The position numbers and the translations under genes were made by a program. Positions 1 to 11,368 of a stretch of 28,786 nt of DNA are shown here, in pieces. The notes beneath the pieces were generated by a model, which saw only the letters and a program-made list of their open reading frames with translations, was not told where the DNA came from and did not search any database. Every line of letters starts with the position of its first letter. Position 1 is the first letter of the stretch. The stretch lies in the NCBI GenBank assembly GCA_943704425.1, contig CALSCP010001655.1, positions 5,889-34,674 on the forward strand, read 5' to 3'. The DNA comes from Ministeria vibrans ATCC 50519 (lineage: Eukaryota; Opisthokonta; Filasterea).

Positions 1-958
<958 letters not shown>

Positions 959-1434
959 TGTTTCAAAAAGAAAAGAATGGGATTGACAGATCTAAGCTTT
1001 GTAGAAGGGAGAGTCCCCAGAGGACAATGTTTTTTTTTAACTCGACAAATTCTTTGGCTGGATGTTGGGCTCTGATTGGTGCTTTGAAGATACGCTCTGG
1101 CAGTAAGATTATCCCCACCAAACCGCTTCAAATACCCATAAGTATATGAACACAAGTAATTTCGTTTACATCGGGTAAAAAGAGAAGACAGGGACGAAGC
1201 CTGAGAGCGACGAGGGCGATGTTCGCTTATTATTCCAAATCAGTGGAGAATTTTGTTTTTCTTTGTTTGTTCTTCTCGCTCGCCAATACAACACAACAAA
1301 CTCCGTTAAAATACCCGCAATAGTATGTATATAGGTGTTTTTGTTTATGGTGAGCAAATGCGGACGACACAGACAAAGGCTGAGAGCAATGAGAGCGATG
1401 TTTGTCTTTCGAAAAATTTAGCAATCAACACACT

Positions 1435-1466
<32 letters not shown>

Positions 1467-1515
1467 TCACTTTTCCTCTTATCAAAGTCCAAAGAAAAAC
1501 AATCAGTTGCCTATC
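959..1515. promoter_or_regulatory. Shared spacer between two divergent paralogues, with an internal duplication
   Basis: This 557-bp spacer lies between the start codons of two related, divergently transcribed genes and must hold both promoters. It contains an imperfect direct repeat at a constant offset of 179 bp. The AATACCC boxes at 1131 and 1310 and the CTGAGAGC boxes at 1201 and 1380 keep this spacing. The copies are roughly 1119-1232 and 1298-1412. An A-tract of more than 20 bases lies near 1442-1466, just upstream of the rightward start. I see no convincing TATA box. Confidence 0.5.
1119..1412. repeat. Imperfect direct duplication, offset 179 bp
   Basis: Copy one covers about 1119-1232 and copy two about 1298-1412. 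Both have a C-rich AATACCC start followed by a GTATATG or GTATGTA box. They end with CTGAGAGCRAYGAGRGCGATGTT (written degenerate). Two separate anchors give the same offset, which argues for a true duplication rather than chance. Confidence 0.7.
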
Positions 1516-2484
1516 ATGAGTAGCGCAGAGTCAGTAGTATGGAGCGATGAGATGGCAGTTGCCAAGCAGGTTTGGGTTCTTCAACTTGACAGCGGAGATT
1601 TTGTGAAGGTAATGCTCCGGTATGGGGAAAAAATCGCTGTTTGCCACGCTCTGTGTCAGTGATTGTCGATTGAGACATTTCTATGGTATATGTGGTAAAG
1701 ACCCTAGTCGTAGACACTACGCCTTAATGTTTTCCCTCTGGTCTCTCCTTTCTTTTTCAGCTTGAACACTCAGACGATTTGACGCTTTTGACACTACAAA
1801 CACGACTCAATCTCTCTCCGGCAACGTCCATTATTCTTTCACGCACCGACGAAGAAGGGATTAGTGACGACTTCCCTCCTGGTGACGACGGTGTCTTTAC
1901 GGACGACAGCGAACCGCTTCCGCACGGTCTGTATCAACTGACTCTGGGCAATGACGCCGACTTAAACAGCGAGACAGCTCGCCAGACGCCGTTTGTCCTC
2001 GACGACACGAGTGTGTCGGAGAGCGAGGTGGACGATGGGTGTCCATTGCCGGCGTGGGAGCATGATGTCCAACATGCCCAATGTCTTGTCAAAGCGCTTG
2101 ACGCGGCGCGTCACTTGCCGACGCTCACAACGCGCGACAGCAGCTTTGATTGCCTCCGAAACACCCACAACGGCGCCTTCGTAGCTGCTGCATCGACCAT
2201 CGTTGGGGCTAACGTCCGCTTGCTCATTGGCGTCACCGCATCCGCCGTCCTTGTCGCCATCGACGTGTCCAAGTACCTGACCGACTTGTTGACGCCGTCT
2301 GCCGCCCCCACGCCCCTCTTCCCCAACGACGACTTCCGCTTTCACACGGCGCCCGCCGTCCATCCAGTTGTGTACGAACTTGCAAGCACGCTCCCCATGG
2401 AAACGATTCTAGCCTTGATGCAAGCCACGGATCTCGTTGAGGAGGACAACAAGACCGACAGTCAACAACAGCTTCACGATGAGC

Positions 2485-2518
<34 letters not shown>

Positions 2519-5500
2519 ACTCAAGGAAGACACCAATGCTGCAAACGCCCCTCCACACCAACCTCAACCTCAACCTTCTGCGCGTCGCTCAAAGAGCTCC
2601 TTAGCCTCGCGACTCTTTTCTTCCTTTCGCCGCAACCGCGCAAAGGAGGAGACGTCCGACTCTGACAAGTCTGAAGATACCCGTCGTCGGCGAAAGCTCA
2701 TCTTCTGCGGCCACTCTTTTAGTGGTCCCGTTGCACATGTCGCTGCCATTCTTGCACGGCGGGCGCTCAAAGGCCTTAAAGAAGCCAAAATGATGAGCGC
2801 GAGCGCAATTACCTTCTCCTCGCCCGTCTTTAGCACTGTCGCACTCGTAAGCTACCTGCAACGGGATCACGACGCTCAGAGGTTCCACCTTAACATATGT
2901 CAGCGAGCCGATGGTCTTCTTGAGGCCATGAATCTCTGCATCAACGCACACACGGCCTTTGCCGTGTCTGGCTACAGCAACTCAATCACACAGGAGTACT
3001 TTACGCCGCTTTTGCGCCTCCTCACCGGTGGCCTAGACCGTCACACACTGGAACGTCTGCGAGGTCTGCACGACCCTCTTGGACGCGCACTGGATGGCAC
3101 TCGGCAGAGTGCCAACGAGGACGCGTGTCGCTTTGTGCCTCTCGCATGGCACTCGTTCGTCGCCCCGGCTATTCACCGCCGCCAGCCGTGCACGACCACC
3201 TCCACTCAAGCTGTGATTGACTTGACGAAGGATGCCCTCTTGAATGCGCAGTATGCAACGCTGACAAGTCATCACGAGGCCTCCTGGCCTGACAATGACG
3301 ACAGCGCCATTGCCGGCTTTGTGCCACGTTTGAACCGTTCTGTTGCCTCGCCACTGGCGCCTCTGAAGCATGTGCTTCCCAAGGTCGCGTCAGTCTTGCT
3401 TGCGCTTTCACCGCATGGCACGACTATTACTCTCACGGGGTGCGCCCTTGATGGCCTTCTGCGCACCGTGCCAGCGCTCAGCAAGCATCTTCACGACAAT
3501 CTGCGAAGCCTCGAGCTGCCCTCGGACTCAACCAGCAACATGGCCGGTGTGGACGTGGGCATGATGGTTGTTAAGCAGTGTAACTACTCCTCCGCCGAGG
3601 TCTTTGTGCCTGCTTACTGTATCACGAAGCCGGGTGCCCTCCGCACTCACACTCTCTTTGGTTCCTCGCCTTCCTTCTCCTTCTCTCTTGACAACATCAA
3701 AAATACGGACAACGACCCCGCGCGCACCACAAACGCCATCTTCAACTCGACCGACACTCACTTGCTCTACGCGGCCTTTGCTCGTGGTCTTCTCTACGAT
3801 GCCAAACGCTTAGGGCAGTCGCAGCCTTTACTTCAATCTCCCTCGAATCCGTACCTGTATCCTCTGCAGGAGCTTGAGACTATCCTGCTGGGGACGGACG
3901 GCTTGGCGAGTCTGCGCGAGCACACGAAGACGTTTCAAGACATCTCAGCGAGCGCTGAGCGGGGCCGCGCGACGATTTATAACATTGCCATGCGACTCGC
4001 ACTACCCCTCAACATTGAGTATCACACGTATTTAGGGCGCGCCGCGCGCAACTTCCTCTCAGCAGCATCCAAAGCATTTGGCTACTTTTTGGCGGTCACG
4101 GGTGGCATTGCGGCACTGCCGGGTACCCTTCTCATGCTTCCAGGCATCATTACTATGGACCGGACCCAGAACATGGCTGCGCAGGGCGTTGCCGCCGTCG
4201 TATCTGTGCCTGGCATGCTCCTGAGTGGTCCAGGTCTTCTCGTTGGGATCATTGGCGGACTCACTGTGGCGTCCGCGCGCGGCGCCAAACGCGACATGGT
4301 TGCCCGCAACTACATACACACGGTCCAGTTGCTACTCCAGATGTTTAGTGTCGACGAGCTTGACATACCTTCCGATATTGGGCTTGCTGAGCACCGTCTT
4401 CTCGAGGTCTATCGCGAGCTCGCCCAGCTTTTCTTCCCCCCTGCCGATGACTCAGCCGACTTGCGCCAGGCAACGCCCTTATCCGTCGCGGAGTACCTGC
4501 GGATGGCTGAGGTTTCGTGCAAGATCGTGTATGAGGACGTGGTTGCGCGTGTCGCCGACACAGGCGTCTTTGACCGGGCTCTCAACGGGCTCTTTGAAAC
4601 GCGCCACGATGGAGATCGAGTTGCTGAGGCACGTCAGAGTGTCTCGTCTGAGTTGGACAAGCGCCGCGTTGCCATCGCCAGCGGCTTTAGTTTTTACGCG
4701 GAAGCCATGCCGGAGGCCAAGCAGCAGATCCATCGCTCACTCTGCAGCGTGGCACGAATTGCGCAAGTGCGTGACGCACTGGAGAACGAACTCGTCCTCT
4801 CATTTGTCGGCGTTCACAATGCCGGCAAGTCGACAACCATTGAGAAGCTTTTTGGCTTTTGTACAGGCGCGTCGCTGCTGGAGCGCACAGAGGAGGTCAA
4901 GCAGTATTCGCTGACTGAAGACATTTACGTGGAGAAGTCAATCTCGAACGCTTCCCCGACGTCGCAGCCTGCGTCTCCTTCTGCGTCTTCTTCTGAGCAA
5001 TTTCAATTTACAGTGTGTGACTTCCCAGGCACCACCGACGAGCGTCTGTCGATTGCACTGCACACGGAGCGGTTTGTACATGCCTCCACACTATGCGTCG
5101 TTGTGTTTCGCGCCGGTCATGTTGGCAAGCCCGAGGTGGACCTCATCAACACGCTGAAGCAGGCGAATCAGGAGTTTATCATTCTCATGAACAAATCTGA
5201 TGATGTGAAGATTTGCTCGCGCATTGGCGATGATGTGCAGCGCCAGAACTTCTGCGAGGACTATGCTCACCGACTCGATGTTCCCCCAGACTGCTTTGTG
5301 TTCCTGTCGGCGCTCAACTCCCTTATGATTGAAATGGTGCGCCAGCGGCTCTGGCTCATCCTCATTACACGCTTCCCGCAGTCATCCAACGTGGCGATCC
5401 TTGCCCTCTGCATGATTCCTGCCGCGACGCGTACGCAGCTCCTCCCTGACTTTCGCCGCCACGACCCGGAATGGCCGCGGCAGCTGCTTTTGTACCAGCC

Positions 5501-7941
5501 ACCAGCACTGTCGCCGAGCCTGTCCGACATGGACAACGCCCTGCCACGCAGCTTCCTCTTCCAGGTGGTCGACTCTATCGTGGCACTGCTCAACAACCCC
5601 CAACCTACGCTCATTACTTACACTGCGGTCATGGACAAGGTGCACGAGCAGACGGTACACGCCTATATGTCGCCTGCCACGAAGCTCCTTGACGCCTTCA
5701 GGTGTCGCAAGTCTGACACGTACGATAAATTGGTGCAAGAGGCGCAGTTCAACGGGCTCTCGGCCGACGTGCAGCTGGTGCTGTTCCAGGTGTGCAGCGA
5801 ACGAGTCTGGAACATTGCCAACATCCAGCAGATGTACATGCCTTCATCTCGCTTTGACAGTCCGACTCTTTCACGCCGCGCCGCATGCAGCAACGCAGAC
5901 TGGCTTGAAGACCCTACGGATCTCACGAATCAGCTTAGCCACGAGAGCGATGCGCTTCTTGTGCATGTCGCCGACGTCACCTCACAGGCTTTGGGGCTCC
6001 TGATCTCCTTTCGTATATTTTATATTGACTTACCGCTGCCCAGCTTCAACAAGGCAAGTCATTCTCTTCCTAATTGTTTGCTTATATGTGGATGTTTGGT
6101 TTATCCTTTTATCTTTTTTCTCACACTTTGCATTTCTTTCTTCCTTTTGTTTTTTTTTCTATTACTTTCTCTCTCACACACACTTTGTTTTTTTTCTCTC
6201 TCTCTTTATCTATTGCTTTGTTTTTCTCTGTTTCTCTCCATAGATTGCGTTTAATATCATATCAGCACAACTATCGTGCAACACTGTGAATTTGCAGCGC
6301 TGGGTCTTCGACGAATTGGAAGAGGAGGTCAGCAAGACGCACACGATTAGCATGACCCTCAATTCCCGTTTCCGTAGTTTTTGAAGGAGCTGACCTTGCT
6401 GACTACCCTGGATGAGACGAAAGACACAAGCAGGAGCGAGGTGGATGACAATGCGTTTGAGATGCAGTTGGTGCGCGGGCAGATTGTCGACACGCTGGCA
6501 CAGGCGGTGCGGGTGACGTTTCGCTTGAGCCCGCAGGTGCCCCCAAAGCCTACGTTGCAAGAGCAATCAATGAAAGACCGCATGGCACTCTTTCGTGAGC
6601 GTCTGCAACAACACCGTGTTGAGACGGCCGAAGCCAAGGCGGAAGTGGCGCCGACGGCCGTCCAAGTGCATCTCTTGAGCGATCCAAACCGCCAGTTTGA
6701 GTGCTTTTGTGAGCTGATGTGTAAACTGGATAGTCATCGGGTTCTGCTGTCGCGACTGCACGACAGCACATGCATCAGTTTACTCTCGGTTTCCATCGAC
6801 AAGAGCAAGATTGTGACAGGTTTTGCGGCGCTCGTTGAGATTGTGCGCTTCACCACTCGTCTGTTTACATCCAACCAAATGCGCTCTTTCTGGCGCTCTT
6901 CCTCGCAGTGCCATTTCTACTTTGGCGACGAATTTGCTCGCCGGCCGAACGGGGTTGACTGGACTCCATTGTTGTACCGCATGATTGGCCGTGTGGTGGG
7001 TCTTGTGCTGCAGGACGAACGCTTGCGCAATGCCTTTTCTCCCGTCTTTGCGCTGCCTGTCTTTCGTCTGCTGCTTGGGCGCTCGTTGGAGCTTTTTGAT
7101 CTTGCGCTCATTGACACTGATCTCAATCGTGAGATATCGCTCTTGCACTGTCACTTGCAAACCCGGCCCAATTGTCTCTATGAACGTCTGCACAACCAGC
7201 ACTTTGTTGCGCAAAACGGCGTGGCGTTCGCGACGGCCGACAACCTGGCTGCTGTTGACGTCCTCAGCGTCAACGGCCACCTGGCTCAGGTGACAGTTGA
7301 TTCGCAAGCAAGATATCTTATCGCTCTTATCCGATATCATTTGGGTGCGGCGTTGCCGCTTAAAGAATTCCTTGAAGGGTTTCGTGATGTCGGACTCCCC
7401 CTCTGGCTGCTTTCGTTCTTTACCGCCCCTCAGCTTCAGGTGCTTGCCTGTGATGTGGTCTCGCGTGCCCGTGTCTCCATCGCCCACTTGCGCGACATCC
7501 TCAAAGTTCCCGTTCCCACGCAAGACGGCTCCGCGAGCGAGTATCAGGGCGCTACCTGGCTCTGGCAGTGTCTGGAAAATTTCTGTGCTTTTGACAAAGC
7601 CCTATTCCTTGTGCTTCTGACTGGCACCTGTGCAATCGGGCCCACCACGTCTTCATATCATGTCATTTGGGATTCATGGCACGCCAGCGACGAGCCGGTG
7701 ACAGGTATGCACTGATCAATATAATTATCTTATATGTGTGATCATGAGAGAGATGAGAGGAAGGGTGACATGAGCGGGGGGAGTGTGACTGACTGCATCT
7801 CGCATAAACACAGATGGCCACCATGCGTCAGATGCGATAATTCGTGCAAACCTACCCACTTGCACTCTTCACATTCCTATGTTCCCTTCATACGACCAAC
7901 TCGAGGCTGCTCTGCACTCAGCGTTGGAACAAGACCGTTAA
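1516..7941 (+). CDS. Lipase-like / P-loop GTPase / HECT E3 ubiquitin ligase fusion protein, 1974 aa
   Basis: I read five exons: 1516-1608, 1761-6053, 6244-6327, 6378-7704, 7814-7941. Phases agree throughout. Exon 1 supplies the ATG; the large frame alone has none near its start. Domains in order: an N-terminal domain shared with the divergent neighbour; a serine run; a class 3 lipase-like region with nucleophile motif GHSFSG (residues 348-353, Ser350), followed by a TFSSP strand; two hydrophobic segments at about 803-830 and 838-862; a GTPase with GVHNAGKST (1048-1056), DFPG (1118-1121) and NKSD (1175-1178); and a HECT domain over the last 310 or so residues. HECT signs are GRVVGLVL (about 1694), the LLLGR...DLALID stretch, FLVLLTG and the C-lobe LPTC with candidate catalytic Cys1949. 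HECT enzymes pass ubiquitin from E2 to substrate through that cysteine. A membrane-bound role is an inference. Intron 2 appears to be GC-AG. RNA would settle the short introns. Confidence 0.8.
2487..2516 (+). repeat. (AGC)10 encoding a serine run
   Basis: Ten AGC codons encode a serine run between the N-terminal domain and the lipase-like domain of the fusion protein. The flanks are charged or proline- and glutamine-rich, as in a flexible linker. Length variation between strains is likely. Confidence 0.95.
6054..6243 (+). other. GC-AG intron in the fusion gene
   Basis: The donor reads AAG|GCAAGT, the strong consensus expected for GC-AG introns, and the acceptor reads CCATAG|ATT. Removing it keeps frame. 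Using the nearby GT at 6058 would give an early stop. The interior is T-rich and CT-rich. Confidence 0.7.
6328..6377 (+). other. 50-nt intron in the fusion gene
   Basis: The boundaries are GAG|GTCAGC and CGTAG|TTT. Without removal the frame stops at a TGA in the TTTTGA stretch (6381-6383 region); with removal the 28-codon exon joins the HECT-bearing exon in phase. The donor is weak, so this boundary is less certain than the others. Confidence 0.6.
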
Positions 7942-8090
7942 TACAGCTTCTATTTTGTTTGTTATTTTTGTGCGCCTATCTTTATCGTGGGTGCAATGCT
8001 GAGCTTTCAAGTAAATGGGATATTTAACTTATACAAGAGACCGTTTATAGTGTGGGTGACAGCTCAGACCTTTGCATACGCAACATGAAA

Positions 8091-8217
8091 TAATTAGAAG
8101 AAGAAGAAGAATACAACCCATTTATTCATGATACAGTCACCAGGATCAACAACAAAAGCACGAGTGCACTTACTCAGTGCAATTGCTATCCAGTGAGGTA
8201 ATCGCAATGGTACGCCA
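8091..8217 (-). mobile_element. Short dispersed element, left copy (inverted relative to the right copy)
   Basis: Bases 8185-8217 are the reverse complement of 11369-11401 with one mismatch in 33. Bases 8096-8141 are a close reverse complement of 11494-11538. The middle differs and is shorter here. Read on the minus strand the copy ends in AATAAATGGGTT, then a TTC run and TAATTATT, like a retroelement or transcript 3' end. No coding capacity is visible. Confidence 0.55.
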
Positions 8218-8221
8218 ATAA

Positions 8222-8264
8222 TAATTAGAAGAAGAAGAAGACATTTCCAATTTATTCTCAATAA
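8222..8264 (-). mobile_element. TTC-tail fragment shared with other sites
   Basis: Read on the minus strand it is AATAAATTGGAAATGTCTTC followed by more TTC units and TAATTA. The core TTGGAAATGTCTTCTTCTT recurs at 14395-14426 (plus) and, with small changes, at 23661-23690 (minus). This suggests a common 3' terminus of a dispersed retroelement. Confidence 0.45.
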
Positions 8265-8284
8265 TAATAATAATAAGAATAAAA

Positions 8285-8329
<45 letters not shown>
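8285..8329. repeat. (ATT)n microsatellite
   Basis: A run of about 15 ATT units, preceded by a shorter TAA run, gives an inverted AT-rich pair. Confidence 0.95.
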
Positions 8330-8330
<1 letters not shown>

Positions 8331-8794
8331 TACTACTATTAGTTAAGAAAACGCCATTCGAGACCTCTCTCCCAACCTCTCCCTCACTCTTTCTCTGACA
8401 TGTTCTACGTATACCTGCTCTGATCTCTCATAGAACATAGTGATTTCCAACCATCAAGAGAAAGAAAGTGAAAGGATAAATTCGTCTGAATATTCTTAAA
8501 TCAATTTCAAATCAATAATAATTATAATTCTATTCTCTTTTTTCCCTTTGTTCCTCCGCGCTCTCTGTCTCGTCCAAGACGTACAACGTCGACGTTTTCT
8601 TTAAACTTGTCCGTTTGTAGTAAGCTTATTTATACTCCCTAGTTTTTGAACGAAGTTTTTAAGAAATTTTTAAATTTGACCCGAATCCCCTTCTCGTTTG
8701 TTTGTTTCACACACACAGTTTCTCCACCATTCAATACCCTCCGCGACCCTTACACGGCTTTATCGTTGATTGTAGACGTAACCAGGGGCGCAGT

Positions 8795-10705
8795 ATGCTT
8801 CTCTTGTCTCTGTCAACTTTGATGTGTGTGTTCATCACCACCTTTTCGTGTGTGAGTCTAGCGCTCACTATTGCCGGCACGGAACGTCTTGATGTCATGT
8901 GGGATTGCACAAACACCAACTCAAGCGAGTCTTTCTGCAACGACCACGACGGCAGGCTCCAATTGACGTCGCTTGGCGGCGGGATACAAATTTCCCGCAA
9001 GGTGTGCATTCTACTCTCGTCTCTTCTCATGATGATTCTTCTCTTGTGTGGTACCGAGCACAACCCCTCGTATTACAAGTCGCGCCACACCAATCGTGTC
9101 TTGGGGTTGCTTGGGGCCTTGGCCGTCACGGCCTATCTGCTCTTGGCAATCACCTTCAGTCTTGTTCTCGACTCCGCCAACGGCCAGTATTCCACAATGG
9201 AGATGGCCGACTACTCCGTGACAACCATCACGTATCTCTGCAACGCGTGCACTCATCTTGTTGTCGTCGTTGCTTTTGCCGCTCGCACCAAAGTGATTGT
9301 GCGCGAGAACTATGCCGTTCTCTTCTCCCTCTGTGTGTACTACGGGTGCAGCATGATGCGCTCCACCCTCTTCCCCATCCTTTACCCGCAGGCCACCTTG
9401 CAACTCTACAAGGTCCAAGCAACCGTTGCGCCCTGGGTGTCGGGAATCATTGGACCCTGCTCCACCATGTTTTTCTTTGGTGTGCTCCTCGAGGCGCTTA
9501 ATCTCTTGAAAGGCGGCACCAGCGTGTCTGAAAAATGGACTGTAAAAGACACCGAGGAGTCAATGGAGCAGACCATCCGTGTGCGTACGCGGCAGCTCGA
9601 CTACCGATGGGCACACATGACCGACATTCAGCCAATCCCCGGGCCTGGCAGTCAGGTGGAAGATCCCTATCCCGTACAAGTCTCCATCACGAGTGAAATT
9701 GTGTACGTCGAAATCGCCCCAAACTTGCACGAGATTGTGCGCACCATTCACGCTCGCGCTTCCTATCGCGACGGCGCAACGCGAGGCGACGCTAAATTAC
9801 TTTCGCGTGAGAAGGGGCTTGAAGCACCGCCCTTCTGGCCACACCTTGCCGCCATCTATCTGCCCGTCTTTGTCTTCTCGTCGCTCATTTCGCTCATGTG
9901 GGCCATTGAGAATGCCTTTGACACAAACTGCATTCCGCAGGTGGGCGTCTCGACCACTTGCCTGCTTGTGAGCATTGTCATCGTGTTTGTACATCTTCGC
10001 CTCGACCGTGGCGACCACAATGCGGAGCACGCGACGACGCACCGTTGCGGCAGCGGCAGCGGCCCTTGCTCATCGTTTCTCCGCTTTTTCTCTGCGGGCC
10101 GTCAACGTGCTCACAGTCTGCCTCACGTCGTTGCTCTGCTCTTTCTTTGCACCGCCGCTGTTGCCGTTGACGCCATGCTCTATCTTTATGCCTTTAAGAC
10201 TGACCACAAGAACGACTGCGAGGCAGCCTCCAACGTCGCAATGGCCTCACTCATCATCTTGCTCGACATTGTCCAGTGCATCTTTGTCATCTTCTTCGAC
10301 TTCAACAAGAGCGACCGCCTGCTCACGCGACTTTTCGTGCGCAACCTACTCATAGGAGCAAACGCTGCGCTCATGATCACCGCCTTTGTCTCCGAAATTG
10401 AGCATCTCTCGCACTCCATCTCGCACCTGTCCGTTCTCGAGACGATAGCCCTCGCCATTTTCTGGGTGAGCATCGACTACCGTGTCCTTGTCCTTGAGAT
10501 TCTCTTCGACAACCACGACCAAGTCTCCTGGCCCGTCACCGTCTTCCTGCGCAAACATGGTGTGCCTCCCCCCATCCACCGCGAGAACGCCGGTCGCTCC
10601 AATTTTTCCCCCGACTACACCAACACCGTTGCGTCCACAACCTCCTCCGGCCTTGGCGTCCATGCTCAAGAAATTCACCTTTCCTCCATGTCGTCGGATG
10701 CCTAG
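8795..10705 (+). CDS. 12-segment membrane protein, possibly otopetrin-like, 636 aa
   Basis: This is a single-exon frame from the first ATG, 8795, to TAG 10705. Twelve hydrophobic segments fall into two sets of six: about residues 1-26, 67-86, 102-125, 145-162, 172-187 and 211-236, then 350-371, 384-402, 443-466, 481-502, 512-532 and 547-572. A soluble loop of about 110 residues separates the sets, and the C-terminal tail is about 64 residues. This 6+6 layout is that of otopetrin proton channels. The last three segments (LLDIVQ..F, R.F.RNLLIGAN, then WVSIDYR....EILF) resemble the otopetrin pattern of Q/F helix, R..F/LL..N helix and final YR helix. The resemblance is by eye and weak, and other 12-helix families remain possible. 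Cysteines between helices 1 and 2 probably face outside. The gene sits between inverted copies of a short element. An in-frame upstream extension without ATG reaches at least 8702, so an upstream exon cannot be ruled out. Confidence 0.65.
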   Translation: MLLLSLSTLMCVFITTFSCVSLALTIAGTERLDVMWDCTNTNSSESFCNDHDGRLQLTSLGGGIQISRKVCILLSSLLMMILLLCGTEHNPSYYKSRHTNRVLGLLGALAVTAYLLLAITFSLVLDSANGQYSTMEMADYSVTTITYLCNACTHLVVVVAFAARTKVIVRENYAVLFSLCVYYGCSMMRSTLFPILYPQATLQLYKVQATVAPWVSGIIGPCSTMFFFGVLLEALNLLKGGTSVSEKWTVKDTEESMEQTIRVRTRQLDYRWAHMTDIQPIPGPGSQVEDPYPVQVSITSEIVYVEIAPNLHEIVRTIHARASYRDGATRGDAKLLSREKGLEAPPFWPHLAAIYLPVFVFSSLISLMWAIENAFDTNCIPQVGVSTTCLLVSIVIVFVHLRLDRGDHNAEHATTHRCGSGSGPCSSFLRFFSAGRQRAHSLPHVVALLFLCTAAVAVDAMLYLYAFKTDHKNDCEAASNVAMASLIILLDIVQCIFVIFFDFNKSDRLLTRLFVRNLLIGANAALMITAFVSEIEHLSHSISHLSVLETIALAIFWVSIDYRVLVLEILFDNHDQVSWPVTVFLRKHGVPPPIHRENAGRSNFSPDYTNTVASTTSSGLGVHAQEIHLSSMSSDA

Positions 10706-11336
10706 TGCCCATATGAATAGTTTAGAATTATGTCTTACGAACATGTGACAACTCATAGGTTGAGAATTTATTACAATAATTATAAAAATAAGTATAAAAT
10801 TTAAAGATACTTTCCAACTTACTCTCAATCACGAACAAAAATAATTATTAGTAACAACAAAAACAAAGTCTTCATAATAATAATAATAAAATTTAATAAT
10901 AGTAATAATAATTATTATTAGAATTATTTTTGTCATAATAATTAACTGAGGCATGAACTTTACGATTGTATTCAGACGTTTAACACATACTCAAGCAGCT
11001 TATGAGGCCCACTCAGGATACATCGCGCCCTCTCCTCTCTAACTCTCTAACTCTCTACTCCTATTTCTCTCTCACTCTTACAAGAGGGTCTACAAGTCAA
11101 GACAAACACATTTCTCTCATGCCACCGCAACGCCAGTCTACTCATGACAGCCAACACCACCCCACCCCTCCCAAGGTGAATACAACACGCAAACCACAAA
11201 CATAACCATCGCTATAAGCTCACACTCACACGACAGCATAACACCAATGTCAGCAGAGCACAACAAACGCCATAGTCGCAGCCACACACATTCACGTTAC
11301 GTCTAGTGCAGCGCCAGTCTCAACACGTCATAATAA

Positions 11337-11353
11337 TTAACCCTAACCCTAAG
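11337..11353. repeat. Interstitial telomere-like motif (about two and a half TTAGGG-type units)
   Basis: The plus strand reads AACCCTAACCCTAAG, matching the TTAGGG telomere unit on the minus strand. It adjoins the element copy at 11369. It is too short to be a chromosome end. Confidence 0.6.
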
Positions 11354-11368
11354 CCTCCTCTGGGGGTA

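Larger units (their letters stand above)
7942..8794. other. Spacer with element copy and microsatellites
   Basis: No gene is supported here. From the left it holds the 3' untranslated region of the fusion gene, a minus-oriented short element (about 8091-8217), a TTC-tail fragment (8222-8264, seen as GAA on this strand) and an ATT microsatellite (8285-8329). After that comes AT-rich sequence up to the membrane protein gene. A possible 3' splice site, CACACACAG, ends at 8719, so a 5' untranslated intron or short upstream exon is possible. Confidence 0.6.

Noticed and set aside
1779-6254. The 1491-codon plus-strand frame as a complete gene ending at 6254
   Set aside because: Its first codon is TTG, and its end translates intron sequence of T-rich character. 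Splicing joins it to exon 1 and to the HECT exons in phase.
11337-11353. A chromosome end
   Set aside because: Only about two and a half telomere units, with genes on both sides.
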